This document shows positions 53,757-62,610 of a stretch of 64,000 nt of DNA, piece after piece. The notes beneath the pieces are model-generated. The model made no database searches and was not told where the DNA came from. It saw only the letters and a list, made by a program, of their open reading frames with translations. Within the stretch, counting starts at the first letter, position 1, and every line of letters starts with the position of its first letter. The DNA lies in the NCBI GenBank assembly GCA_030431715.1, contig JAUIIO010000008.1, forward strand, positions 86,441 to 150,440. The letters run 5' to 3'. A program made the position numbers and the translations under genes. The stretch comes from a bacterium. Its GTDB lineage: Bacteria > Bdellovibrionota_C > UBA2361 > RFPC01.

Positions 53757-55301
53757 ATGACAAAGATAGCAAACCAGGGCACCTCAACTGAATCCGAGAA
53801 GCCCTCTGAAAGTTCCCTTGAACACTACACAATGTTTCCCTTCGATCTGGCGCAAGAGAGACCCGGGGGACTCCCCTCTGCGTTTGAAGAAGCTGCCCAG
53901 CGAGGCAAGAATCTAACTATCTATACTGCTGACTCTCAAGACTTTCCTTGGAAAGGAGCACAGGTGAAAGGCGCAGATCCCGAAACTCGCGATCCGAGTG
54001 ACCGCTTTAAGCTCTGGTTCGGCACAGGAATTTGGCAATGGGTTAATCCCGATGCACATACAGAGACCGCGGCATCTCCCGAAGCACTTCGTGCCATGTA
54101 TCCACAAGAGGTTGTTGAACAGATGCGCCTTGCCTCTCAGTCTCAACCCGGCTCTCTTGAGTTTATGCACGCATGCGTAGAACAACTTAGACCTTCTCTC
54201 AAAAATGAGGCTGTATTCGGTCAACGTTTTGAACGCCTCATGGCGGGAGTCCCTCCGCAATCCGTATTTAATTTTCATGATTTTTTTGCCAAGCCTTTAA
54301 TGGAATCGCATGCTACTCGACTACGAGAAAAGGGCGTTCACTTGACGCATCACTGGCATACCAACATCGCTCTTTCATTGCCAGACTCAAAATGGGGACG
54401 CGATATGCTAAGAGCTACAGCTCTTATGGATGAGGTGTTTGTTCATACAGATGTCTATAAGCACCGTCTTGAGACTCTTCTTGAATCACTTCAGCTGGAA
54501 AATACACCCACCGTTAGACGCTTTGATATCCCGATAGATACTGGCTTAATTGCAAGAAGTTTGCAGAGCATTCATAGAGATAACTACCAAACATCTATCC
54601 CTAACTTCCACACCCTCCCAGAACAGACGCAAAGCGTCGTACAAGAAATTTTTCGAACACAGCCCGAAGTGTCAACCGTTAAACACCGCTTTATGTCTCT
54701 TGATCGCATCGATCCTGTAAAAGGAAATGATGTAGTACTTAGTGCCCTTGATGCGCATTTTAAGGAGGAGCTCAAAAGCGGAAAAACACTTGAGGACTTG
54801 CAAGCGGACTACAGAGTATTTCTTATCGGTGCTATCGGCGTGCACGCTTCTGACGAGAGCAATCTTTGGGGAAGATACGTTGAGCACGTCACCGATCAGC
54901 TTACCGATCTTCAAACTCGGTATCCGGGCATCTTCTGGAGCTGTTCGGCCCTTAGTGGCGCTCAAAGGATAGCTGTCCCAGCGCTGATGAGGGGCTGTCA
55001 TAGTATCTCTGGAACCGCGCAGGATGGGTTCGGACTAGCCGTATCTGAGAGTGCAATTATCAATGAGAACGAAAAGGCAGCCGTCATAGCCGGAAGCAAC
55101 TCAGGATTCAGCATGCAGATGATCGATGAAGGGTTGGGAGACGCTTTTCTACATCCAGTATCCGGCAGTGTTGATTCTTTTAAAGACGCTCTAAAGCAAG
55201 CGACATTTCGTAGCTCCGATCATGTTGTTCACAGAAGGGCAGAACTGGTGAACAAGCTTCGGAGCCGTAACGACTCTATTATTGTTGATCCTTCTAAATA
55301 A
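53757..55301 (+). CDS. GT-B glycosyltransferase, trehalose-phosphate-synthase-like
   Basis: GAGGTAGAAG precedes the ATG. The 514-residue protein has the layout of GT-B retaining enzymes near GT20/GT4: VFNFHDFFAKPL (about 170-181), THHWHTNIALSLPD, LDRIDPVKGNDVVLSALDAH (about 315-334), which parallels the VERLDYSKG segment of OtsA, and ISGTAQDGFGLAVSESA (about 417-433), which parallels its DGMNL donor site. It probably makes a phosphorylated or free glycoside from a nucleotide sugar; the product cannot be named. The HAD protein encoded divergently is a candidate phosphatase partner. Confidence 0.75.
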   Translation: MTKIANQGTSTESEKPSESSLEHYTMFPFDLAQERPGGLPSAFEEAAQRGKNLTIYTADSQDFPWKGAQVKGADPETRDPSDRFKLWFGTGIWQWVNPDAHTETAASPEALRAMYPQEVVEQMRLASQSQPGSLEFMHACVEQLRPSLKNEAVFGQRFERLMAGVPPQSVFNFHDFFAKPLMESHATRLREKGVHLTHHWHTNIALSLPDSKWGRDMLRATALMDEVFVHTDVYKHRLETLLESLQLENTPTVRRFDIPIDTGLIARSLQSIHRDNYQTSIPNFHTLPEQTQSVVQEIFRTQPEVSTVKHRFMSLDRIDPVKGNDVVLSALDAHFKEELKSGKTLEDLQADYRVFLIGAIGVHASDESNLWGRYVEHVTDQLTDLQTRYPGIFWSCSALSGAQRIAVPALMRGCHSISGTAQDGFGLAVSESAIINENEKAAVIAGSNSGFSMQMIDEGLGDAFLHPVSGSVDSFKDALKQATFRSSDHVVHRRAELVNKLRSRNDSIIVDPSK

Positions 55302-55342
55302 ACGATCCTCTCGCAGAAAGATCGCCTTACAGATGCTTGTAT

Positions 55343-56620
55343 CTAAAGAGTATTTTCCAGATTGAAATAACTTGCGAGCTCTTGAGCTTGACCGTTTTCC
55401 TTTCTCGATTGCTCAGCTGCAAAGGCCATAACATGAGAGCGAAGAGCATCAAGTGCTGATTCGCGTACCTGCTCTGGTTTTTTCGTTCGTAATGTCTCAA
55501 GGAAGTCCACTACAATTCCACGGTCTCCACCAAGGTGACCGCCAGACACATCGTTGCTGTGTTCAGCAAAGTCAATCTGAGTAGTCTCCCCAGTTAAAAA
55601 ACTACAAACTTCTAACTTCTCAGTATTTCCCTTAAGAGTTCCTAGGCTACCAAAGATCTCAGTTTGCCTCGCGCAATCAGCAGTAAAGGCAGTCATTGTA
55701 AACGTTGCTTCAATGCCTCCCTTAAACTTAAGAGCCACAACCTGATTATCAACTACATCATTGTCACATTCATAGACACATCTTCCATAAGGTCCCTCTT
55801 TAAGCGCTCTTATCACACCATCTACTGAATGATCCGTTGTTAAGATATCAACTGGCCATTCAAACTCTCCTTGTTCTGCTCTAGAGAGATATATTTTCTT
55901 GGCAGAATAAGGACAGCCTTCATCTGCAAGAGTGCAATCAAGACAGCGAGAAGCGGCATCTTTTGGCTTATTCTCTGCTCGAAAATGGTGAAGAGCTCCG
56001 TAGCTTGAAAGGCTTTCACACTCGTTGCCAAGCAGATAGAGCAAGATATCCATGTCGTGACACGACTTGGCGAGTATCATGGGTGAAGATTCAGACTCTT
56101 TTCTCCAGTTCCCACGCACATAGGAATGAGCGTGGTGCCAATAAGCAACTCTCTCTTGGTGATCCACAGAGATCACCTGACCAATAACTCCTTCATTGAG
56201 AAGGCTCTTAATTTTACGAAAATAGGGCGTGTACCTTAAGACATGACAAACAGAGAGTATCACGTCAGATTCTACCGACTGTTTGTAAATTTGCAGGCAA
56301 TCCTCAAGTGTGGTCGCCATCGGCTTTTCTAAAAGGACGTGATAGCCCTTTTTCATGAGCATGATTGCTGGAGTAATATGATCGCTGTCTTGTGTAGCGA
56401 TAATGACAGCATCGGCAAGCTTAGGGACATCCTCTAGCTCTTTCCATGAGGTAAAAACATTCTCCTCAGGGATCTGGTGCCTCCGCACAGCTTCCTTACG
56501 GTACCACTCCCTAGGTTCGGCTACGGCAACAACATCCGCATCTGGAATATCTTCCAAACACTTGCCATAGCTCAACAGCCCTCGGCTTCCAGCTCCAACT
56601 AAGAGGAAAGTTTTTTTCAT
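55343..56620 (-). CDS. Gfo/Idh/MocA-family oxidoreductase with extra cysteine cluster
   Basis: The N-terminal Rossmann domain shows LLVGAGSRGLLSYGKCL and HVLLEKPMATTLEDC (the conserved EKP lysine), followed by the MocA-type domain with CHVLRYTPYF and KSCHDMDILLYLLG. At 425 residues it is longer than usual because of an insertion containing CLDCTLADEGCPYSAKK (CxxCx6C) and a further pair in GRCVYECDN, which could bind zinc or an iron-sulfur cluster. Such enzymes oxidise or reduce sugars and cyclitols with NAD(P). AAGGGAG precedes the ATG. Confidence 0.9.
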   Translation of the reverse strand: MKKTFLLVGAGSRGLLSYGKCLEDIPDADVVAVAEPREWYRKEAVRRHQIPEENVFTSWKELEDVPKLADAVIIATQDSDHITPAIMLMKKGYHVLLEKPMATTLEDCLQIYKQSVESDVILSVCHVLRYTPYFRKIKSLLNEGVIGQVISVDHQERVAYWHHAHSYVRGNWRKESESSPMILAKSCHDMDILLYLLGNECESLSSYGALHHFRAENKPKDAASRCLDCTLADEGCPYSAKKIYLSRAEQGEFEWPVDILTTDHSVDGVIRALKEGPYGRCVYECDNDVVDNQVVALKFKGGIEATFTMTAFTADCARQTEIFGSLGTLKGNTEKLEVCSFLTGETTQIDFAEHSNDVSGGHLGGDRGIVVDFLETLRTKKPEQVRESALDALRSHVMAFAAEQSRKENGQAQELASYFNLENTL

Positions 56621-56720
56621 TATGCGCTCCCTTGAGTAACTCGCCCACTTATTTCAACAGAAATCAGTAAGCTAGTGAAGAGTTATAGGAAATAAAGCGC
56701 AAAGAAACAATGAAATGAGG

Positions 56721-57947
56721 CTAGCCCATCTTCTCTTTCAGGCGTAAATCAAGCTCATCTAAGAACTCCTGCGTGTTGAGATACGTCTCTCTTCCGGCAG
56801 AGGATCCGTGAATACAAATAGCAAGGTCTTTGGTCATTTTGCCGGACTCAACTGCTTCAACACATACCTGTTCAAGCACAGTGGCAAAATTCATAAGCTC
56901 CTTGTTGTCATCAAATTTGCCACGGTAGTAGAGCCCCCTCGTCCAAGCAAAAATAGAGGCGATAGGATTTGTACTCGTTTCTTCACCTTTTTGGTGGCGG
57001 CGATAGTGACGAGTAACGGTACCGTGTGCGGCTTCAGCCTCGATAGTTTTTCCGTCTTCCGTCATAAGAACAGAGGTCATAAGTCCGAGAGAGCCAAATC
57101 CTTGCGCAACAGTGTCAGACTGCACATCTCCGTCGTAATTCTTACACGCCCATACGTAGCCACCACTTGTTTTCATAGCAAACGCAACCATATCGTCGAT
57201 AAGGCGATGCTCATAGGTTAGGCCTTTTTCATCAAATGTGGCCTTAAACTCACTCTCAAAAACTTCCGCAAAGATATCACGAAAACGTCCATCGTAGGCT
57301 TTTAAAATTGTATTTTTTGTAGAGAGGTATACGGGAACTCCTTTGGCGAGCCCGTAGTTTAGGCAACTTCTAGCGAAGCTTCGAATTGAATCGTCGAGGT
57401 TATACATCCCCATTGCAACGCCGGCTGAAGGGAAATCAAAGACATCGTACTCAACAGGCTCTCCTCCGTCTTCAGGAGTGAATGTCATCGTGAGCTTTCC
57501 CTTACCGGGAACGAGAAAATCAGTTGCTTTGTACTGATCGCCAAAAGCGTGACGACCAATAACGATAGGCTTTGTCCAACCAGGAACCAATCTAGGAACG
57601 TTCTTACAGATAATTGCTTCACGAAAAACGGTACCACCAATGATATTACGAATGGTTCCGTTAGGAGAGCGCCACATTTTTTTAAGACTAAATTCTTTGA
57701 CTCGGTCTTCATCAGGCGTAATAGTCGCGCACTTAACACCAACCCCGTGCTCTTTAATAGCATTAGCCGCATCAACAGTTATCTGATCGTCTGTCTCATC
57801 TCGGCTCTGGATAGAGAGATCATAGTATTTTAAATCAATATCGAGATAAGGAAGGATAAGCTTCTGCTTAATAAAGTCCCAAATAATGCGAGTCATCTCA
57901 TCGCCGTCTATTTCTACAACCGGATTTTGAACCTTAATCTTTGTCAT
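56721..57947 (-). CDS. icd: NADP-dependent isocitrate dehydrogenase, eukaryote-like (type II)
   Basis: The 408-residue protein is a full-length homodimeric-type [23 protein letters not shown] at the start, [51 protein letters not shown] (here [19 protein letters not shown]) and [20 protein letters not shown], where the last supplies NADP specificity. It makes 2-oxoglutarate and NADPH in the TCA cycle. GGAATAGAA precedes the ATG. It is followed by the Gfo/Idh/MocA gene and preceded by a nucleotidyltransferase module on the same strand. Confidence 0.97.
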   Translation of the reverse strand: MTKIKVQNPVVEIDGDEMTRIIWDFIKQKLILPYLDIDLKYYDLSIQSRDETDDQITVDAANAIKEHGVGVKCATITPDEDRVKEFSLKKMWRSPNGTIRNIIGGTVFREAIICKNVPRLVPGWTKPIVIGRHAFGDQYKATDFLVPGKGKLTMTFTPEDGGEPVEYDVFDFPSAGVAMGMYNLDDSIRSFARSCLNYGLAKGVPVYLSTKNTILKAYDGRFRDIFAEVFESEFKATFDEKGLTYEHRLIDDMVAFAMKTSGGYVWACKNYDGDVQSDTVAQGFGSLGLMTSVLMTEDGKTIEAEAAHGTVTRHYRRHQKGEETSTNPIASIFAWTRGLYYRGKFDDNKELMNFATVLEQVCVEAVESGKMTKDLAICIHGSSAGRETYLNTQEFLDELDLRLKEKMG

Positions 57948-57955
57948 TGTATTTT

Positions 57956-58519
57956 CTATTCCTTACTTGAAATTAAATTTTCTAAAATCTCAGAAACACC
58001 GAGGCTTTCGGACATACTCTTTACAAAATTGACATCTAATTCAGATGCGCTCTTTATCATCATAATCACATCCTGTTCACTCTTCCCACTCCCCTTTTTA
58101 ATCCACAAAAGCTTTGAAAGAATCGCATCCTCACATGAGACAAGATTGGCTCTCAGTCCGGGGAGAAGCTCCACATCCTTACTTCTCTTCAATTCCTGTG
58201 GAACAGATTCGCCAACATGTATATCAACTCTTATCATCGTGGCATCATCTAGTAACTGAAACATACTCTTTTCAGAAATAGCATTTCTTGCAGCGACTTC
58301 GTCAAAAATAAACTCTGGTGACAGCAGCTCGAATAAACTTTTAATGTCTTCACTAGACTGAATGGTAAGAACAATATCAATGTCCTGAGTATAACGCGGC
58401 TCGCCGTAGTATGAACTCGCGAGGTCACCTGTAATGTGATAAGGAAGCTGTGCTTGTGATAGACACTTAACAATTCTCTCAATGACAGAACATAGTTCGT
58501 CAGTGTCAATTTGTTTCAT
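57956..58519 (-). CDS. Nucleotidyltransferase-fold protein of a two-gene module
   Basis: The 187-residue protein has the minimal nucleotidyltransferase signature: [20 protein letters not shown] followed by IDIVL (Gly-x-Ala, then Asp-x-Asp at about 46-48), and a third acidic residue in IRVDIHVG. This matches small stand-alone nucleotidyltransferases, several of which are toxins. Its ATG overlaps the stop of the 74-residue gene upstream (ATGA), so the two are co-translated. It ends eight bases before the icd start. Confidence 0.85.
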   Translation of the reverse strand: MKQIDTDELCSVIERIVKCLSQAQLPYHITGDLASSYYGEPRYTQDIDIVLTIQSSEDIKSLFELLSPEFIFDEVAARNAISEKSMFQLLDDATMIRVDIHVGESVPQELKRSKDVELLPGLRANLVSCEDAILSKLLWIKKGSGKSEQDVIMMIKSASELDVNFVKSMSESLGVSEILENLISSKE

Positions 58520-58740
58520 GTAGTCTGATCTATCAATTTGAGGGTGACATCATTACCAACATAGATCCTTCTTGCGAGAGCTTTCTGAAGCTCTCGCCCC
58601 TCCAGCGACGGCTTTTGCTGTCGCACTTGATGCAGGAGTATTCTCTTCATTGAAGCATAGAGAGAGGCGGAACGCTCTATTCTCTCCTGACCACTCATAG
58701 AAGTAATATGGTCCTTGTACTTTTCTTCAATAATGCTCAT
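58516..58740 (-). CDS. Small partner of the nucleotidyltransferase; possible antitoxin
   Basis: The 74-residue protein is helical and basic in the middle, with the pattern MSGQERIERSASLYASMKRI, then LHQVRQQKPSLEGRELQKAL. This resembles small proteins often encoded just upstream of stand-alone nucleotidyltransferases. The four-base overlap with that gene strongly suggests a functional pair. A toxin-antitoxin role is inferred from architecture only. Confidence 0.7.
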   Translation of the reverse strand: MSIIEEKYKDHITSMSGQERIERSASLYASMKRILLHQVRQQKPSLEGRELQKALARRIYVGNDVTLKLIDQTT

Positions 58741-59082
58741 GTATCGTCCCTTGTGGTAAAATTAGTATACCTCAAATAGAACTCAGAGAGCAATTCACAG
58801 ACAACCACCAACCTCATAATATACTGGAGGACATTGAAAATGTTCGCAAGTCTCCCAGCGGGACAATAAATACTGCCCGCAAAAAACTGCAAAAGCGACC
58901 AGCTTTTTCCGGCAGAAGTGGTACTGAATCTGTTGATAGCCCAAAAGCTTCGCCAATATCAGAACCGGACTTCGCATAAAGCTACGACCGACAGGCCGGA
59001 CATTTTCATTGGCGGGCAGTATAATATTGATTATCAATTTAGAGCATCTATAATTTAATAATAACCTTTTTTCAGGACATCT
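58741..59082. other. Non-coding stretch with an 11-bp inverted repeat (58870-58880 / 59012-59022)
   Basis: ATACTGCCCGC and GCGGGCAGTAT are perfect inverted repeats bounding about 153 bases. A reverse frame of 80 codons here has no recognisable content and no ribosome binding site. The arrangement could be a decayed miniature transposable element or remnant. Confidence 0.35.
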
Positions 59083-59601
59083 ATGATTAGACTTTTAATT
59101 CTCTTCCTTACCTTAGCCTGCTTATTTCCCTCCCAATCTTTTGCTAAACCACTCAAAGCTTGCCTGAACGCAGACACGGGAAAGGTTCGTGTTAAGAAAC
59201 GGTGCAGAAAGAAAAGAAACGAAGCCGTACTTAGCGCAGAGATACTGCAGGGCCTCGGCGCAACACAGGTAGGCCCACAGGGGGAAACTGGACCACAAGG
59301 ACCCGAAGGACCGCAAGGCGCACAGGGGCTTCCGGGAATTGCTAATGTAACACTCGATTTTAGTAGCGGCTTGAATGAAAACATACCTGCGAGCTCTACC
59401 ATTACCCTTTATTCAAATCCCTGCCCAACAGGTTCAACTCTTATCAGTGGTGGATGCTCATCAAACAACATGAACATCACGCTCGTTTCCTCTCACACCT
59501 CAAACCTTACAGACTGGCAATGCATATGGAAAAACAATAGCGCTTCGGCACAGTTCGCTATTTTACGGGCGAAGACTATTTGTGCAGAGGTTAATGGGTA
59601 G
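59083..59601 (+). CDS. Secreted protein with short collagen-like segment
   Basis: AGGACA lies five bases before the ATG. The 172-residue product has a signal peptide (cleavage near SFAK), a short motif KACLNADTGKVRVKKRC often seen ahead of collagen-like repeats in bacterial proteins, then about eight Gly-X-Y triplets (GPQGETGPQGPEGPQG and on). A C-terminal globular beta-rich domain with four cysteines follows. The triple-helical part is too short to be a long stalk but could trimerise the C-terminal domain. The protein is likely surface-exposed. Confidence 0.8.
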   Translation: MIRLLILFLTLACLFPSQSFAKPLKACLNADTGKVRVKKRCRKKRNEAVLSAEILQGLGATQVGPQGETGPQGPEGPQGAQGLPGIANVTLDFSSGLNENIPASSTITLYSNPCPTGSTLISGGCSSNNMNITLVSSHTSNLTDWQCIWKNNSASAQFAILRAKTICAEVNG

Positions 59602-59725
59602 GGTGAGTTAGATTTTTGGTGCAGGTCAAGGTCTAGGTTAAGGAGCAGGTAAACTTACGCGAGGGCAAAGCCGAGCCGTCTCCCCCCACTCCCCCATCTA
59701 CGTGAGAAAGAATGTACAACCACAA

Positions 59726-59801
59726 GCGATTTATAGGGAGACCGTTCGCGCGCAGTTCCCGAAGGGCTGTTTGAAGCACGAGCGGTCTCCCTATAAATCG
59801 C
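59726..59801. repeat. Hairpin element with perfect 19-bp arms
   Basis: GCGATTTATAGGGAGACCG (59726-59744) and CGGTCTCCCTATAAATCGC (59783-59801) are perfect complements separated by 38 bases. It lies between two convergent genes and could terminate both, but its arms are longer and more exact than a terminator needs, suggesting a mobile REP-like element. Confidence 0.8.
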
Positions 59802-59837
59802 CTTCCGCTACAACCAAAAAAAGACTTTCAATTAAAT

Positions 59838-60443
59838 TTATTTAGCTTTCGCCTGTAACGTAACCCTGCCATCTTTTACAACTACCTGAAAACTCATCTT
59901 CTGGTTCCCGTTCTTGGCTTTGAAGTCTTTAGCGCGTTGTACAAGTGATTTTTTAAACTTATCAAAATCTATATTCTGTTTTGTACCGCTCTGCTTTTCT
60001 AGCGCGGTACGGTAGCTATCAAAAAGGTGCTGCATGCTGCTATTGACCTTTCCTTTTTGGGTGCCTGCTTCGGCATCTTCTTTCTGATGCCGCTCTCTCA
60101 TGTTGGCTTTAAATACATCTCGGTGATAGGTACCGTTTTCCCGTTCACGCTGCGTTCTTTGCCAGTAGGTGTTAAAGGTATTATACCTGTTCTCAAGAGT
60201 CCTCAAATTGTACGTCATCTGAGAATTCTTAAATGGCGCTTTACGAAGTCTTCGAATCAATTGTTTCACATCGCGGTGCAGCTTATCAGGAGCATAAGGT
60301 GAATAACCTAAGAAATGCTGCTCGTACTCGTGCTTAAGCGCAGAAAGCATCGCCTCTAGCTGCGCGAGCTCGGCGCGAACATCAACTCTTTCGTTCGCGC
60401 GTTCAGATGCGCTTTTACGTTCTTTTACCAGTGAATTTGCCAC
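59838..60443 (-). CDS. Conserved basic helical protein, MXAN_5187-like
   Basis: The 201-residue protein has a helical N-terminal part (LAQLEAMLSALKHEYEQHFL), then RTLENRYNTFNTYWQRTQRE, and a C-terminal segment FQVVVKDGRVTLQAKAK. These recall a family I associate with Myxococcus and other Deltaproteobacteria (MXAN_5187-like), of unknown function. It is soluble and strongly basic. The family link is from memory and should be treated as moderate. Confidence 0.65.
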   Translation of the reverse strand: MANSLVKERKSASERANERVDVRAELAQLEAMLSALKHEYEQHFLGYSPYAPDKLHRDVKQLIRRLRKAPFKNSQMTYNLRTLENRYNTFNTYWQRTQRERENGTYHRDVFKANMRERHQKEDAEAGTQKGKVNSSMQHLFDSYRTALEKQSGTKQNIDFDKFKKSLVQRAKDFKAKNGNQKMSFQVVVKDGRVTLQAKAK

Positions 60444-60786
60444 AAAATATTACCCTCAAGTACAAAGTATCGTTAAGAATTGAATGTTACCTGGCATTTG
60501 GGAGCGGAATCATGAAAATGGCTCCAGAGTCTAGCATTTTAGCAAGTATCTGATTATACTTATTAAATCCAGATGAGAGGAGAAGACAGAGAAATTTTTA
60601 TCAGCTCTAAGCGATCTTCGTCCTTCGCTAAAGCTATAGATGACATGCTGGATGCACTATGATTAATTGAGGGCGTGCTTTCCACGTTGATACACACCTT
60701 CCTGTGCAAGGAGATTGCCGCGTCGTTCGACATGAATGTCTCATCTCCTCGCAATGACGGGATATTTAGGATGAGACCTACACTCG
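60444..60786. other. Intergenic region before glmU with a partial CATTGCGAGGAG repeat (60708-60758)
   Basis: These 343 bases carry no supported gene. At 60708-60758 GGAGATTGCCGCGTCGTTCG and ATCTCCTCGCAATGAC correspond to one half of the palindromic repeat at 24914-25031, apparently with an internal deletion. The rest shows nothing recognisable and should include promoters for glmU and the divergent gene. Confidence 0.55.
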
Positions 60787-62199
60787 ATGGATAAAACAGC
60801 AGTCATAATACTCGCCGCCGGTCAGGGAAAAAGAATGGGAGGAGAGCTCCCAAAGGTTCTCGCTAGAACAAATGAAGGCGCACTTATAGATCACGTTCTT
60901 CGAACTGTTACCGGACTTTCCCCAGATAAAACCGTAGTAGTTACGGGCTATAAAAACGAGCTTGTTGAGCAGCATATCGTTTCAGAAGGGGCATCCTTTG
61001 GGTACGATCCTGCAAAGATCACTTTCGCTCTTCAAAAAGAGCAGCTAGGCACCGGTGACGCGGTAAGAGCCGGAATGACTGAGCTTAAAGATTTCCGTGG
61101 TAAAGTCATGATACTTTGCGGTGATGTTCCCCTAGTCAAAGAACAAACGCTAAAGAACCTAATAGACATTCACGTAAACGAGAAGGCAACTATCTCACTT
61201 ATTACCGCCACAACAGATTCGCCGGCTTCTTATGGAAGAATTATACGATCTAAAGAAGATGGGCGGGTTTTAGCTATTAAAGAAGCGAGAGACTGCTCTC
61301 AAGCTGAATATCTTATTCAAGAGATTAACGCTGGGCTCTATCTTGTTGACTCTGCCTTTTTACAACCTGCGCTTGAAAGCCTCTCTACTGAGAACGCTCA
61401 AAAAGAGTACTACCTCACAGATATTGTTCAAAAAGCAGCAGAAGAGGGACAAAACATTGCTTGTCACATCCTCCCTGAGATCATTGAGGCCCAAGGGGTA
61501 AACACCTTTTACGAACTTCAAAAGATTAGTCAGGAAATACTCAGAAGAAACGTAGAAGAGCTCATAAAGGGAGGAGTCAGGCTTCTTGATACCAACACTT
61601 TTTACTGTGACACAACGTGCACCATTGAGAGTGGCGCACAAATAGGCCCCAACGTAACGCTCCTTGGAAACTGTCAGATCGCCTCTGGCGTTGTTATCGA
61701 GGGAAGTGCGTGGATTAAAGACTGTGTCATTCGAGAAGGAGCACACCTTAAATTCGGTGTCCGCGCTGAAGAAGCCATCATTGGCGAAGGGGCAAGTGTC
61801 GGACCTTTTGCTCATCTCAGACCAGAAAGCGTTCTTGAGAAAGATGTTAAAGTTGGAAATTTTGTTGAAACCAAAAAGGCGCTCCTTCGTGAAGGAGCAA
61901 AGGCTTCACACCTTACCTACCTCGGCGACGTAGAAGTCGGCAAAAACGCCAACATCGGCGCAGGAACAATTACGTGCAACTACGATGGATATAAAAAGAG
62001 TAAGACTGTTATCGGTGAAGGAGTGTTTGTTGGAAGTAACTCAAGCCTAGTCGCTCCGGTTACTCTAGAGAAGGGAGCAACAGTTGGTGCCGGCTCAACA
62101 ATAACCAAGAACATCAAAGAAGATGCACTCGGCCTAACAAGAGCTGATCAAAGAGAGATTCCTGGCTGGTCCAAGAAAAAGCGCGAACGAAATTCTTAA
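60787..62199 (+). CDS. glmU: Bifunctional GlmU (GlcN-1-P acetyltransferase / GlcNAc-1-P uridyltransferase)
   Basis: GlmU makes UDP-GlcNAc for peptidoglycan and LPS. The 470-residue protein has the N-terminal uridyltransferase (LAAGQGKRMGGELPKVL, then ILCGDVPLV) and the C-terminal left-handed beta-helix acetyltransferase (NIGAGTITCNYDGYKKSKT, then GVFVGSNSSLVAPV and GAGSTITKNI). Both active sites look intact and the length is typical. The Shine-Dalgarno is weak. It appears to be transcribed alone. Confidence 0.97.
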   Translation: MDKTAVIILAAGQGKRMGGELPKVLARTNEGALIDHVLRTVTGLSPDKTVVVTGYKNELVEQHIVSEGASFGYDPAKITFALQKEQLGTGDAVRAGMTELKDFRGKVMILCGDVPLVKEQTLKNLIDIHVNEKATISLITATTDSPASYGRIIRSKEDGRVLAIKEARDCSQAEYLIQEINAGLYLVDSAFLQPALESLSTENAQKEYYLTDIVQKAAEEGQNIACHILPEIIEAQGVNTFYELQKISQEILRRNVEELIKGGVRLLDTNTFYCDTTCTIESGAQIGPNVTLLGNCQIASGVVIEGSAWIKDCVIREGAHLKFGVRAEEAIIGEGASVGPFAHLRPESVLEKDVKVGNFVETKKALLREGAKASHLTYLGDVEVGKNANIGAGTITCNYDGYKKSKTVIGEGVFVGSNSSLVAPVTLEKGATVGAGSTITKNIKEDALGLTRADQREIPGWSKKKRERNS

Positions 62200-62341
62200 G
62201 ATCCACATACTGAATACTTGCCAGTAGAGTCTATCGCGCGCCAAATACCATTCCCCTCTGTGAGCTCAGTGTTTAATTCTTCATATGGCGCTATTGCAGC
62301 TCACTCTGATTGCCGGGTTCTTAATAAATGACTAAACACAG

Positions 62342-62413
62342 AGCCGCTTCCCTCCGCAGAGGCAGCTTTTGCGCATCAATGACGCAACTACACGCTGATG
62401 CGGCTAGCGCAAA
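62342..62413 (+). other. Possible structured RNA or terminator downstream of glmU
   Basis: AGCCGC pairs with GCGGCT, CCTC with GAGG, and TTTGCGCATCA with TGATGCG plus CGCAAA, giving a compact fold of about 72 bases about 140 bases after glmU. It might be a terminator or a small RNA; there is no T tract. This is weak evidence. Confidence 0.22.
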
Positions 62414-62454
62414 CTAAGCAATATTGAATTGGATATAATTGTGATTAGACGAGA

Positions 62455-62610
62455 CTACTTGTCTGAAGTATCTTCAGATTCGCAGAAGAATAGTGCTCCT
62501 GACTCGATGAGCTTACGCTCACGTGTACGAGTCTTCTTCTGGCGACGCTTTGCCAGCTTATCATCACGCATCTCGCGTCGTCTTTTCTTTTTCTTTCTTA
62601 AAGAAGCCAT
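62455..62610 (-). CDS. Very basic 51-residue protein
   Basis: ATG 62610 is preceded by GGAG at a good distance (GTGGAGTTCAAAATG). The product begins MASLRKKKKRRREMRDDKLA and continues with KRRQKKTRTRERK before an acidic end (CESEDTSDK). The basic part resembles very small ribosome-associated proteins such as the bacterial relatives of AURKAIP1/COX24, but I cannot confirm that. The clean ribosome binding site and strong composition make it a likely real gene despite its size. Confidence 0.6.
   Translation of the reverse strand: MASLRKKKKRRREMRDDKLAKRRQKKTRTRERKLIESGALFFCESEDTSDK

Noticed and set aside
58795..59037. Reverse frame of 80 codons
   Set aside because: No ribosome binding site or recognisable content; lies over the inverted repeats at 58870 and 59012.
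60563..60754. Reverse frame of 63 codons before glmU
   Set aside because: Covers a partial palindromic repeat and has no supporting signals.
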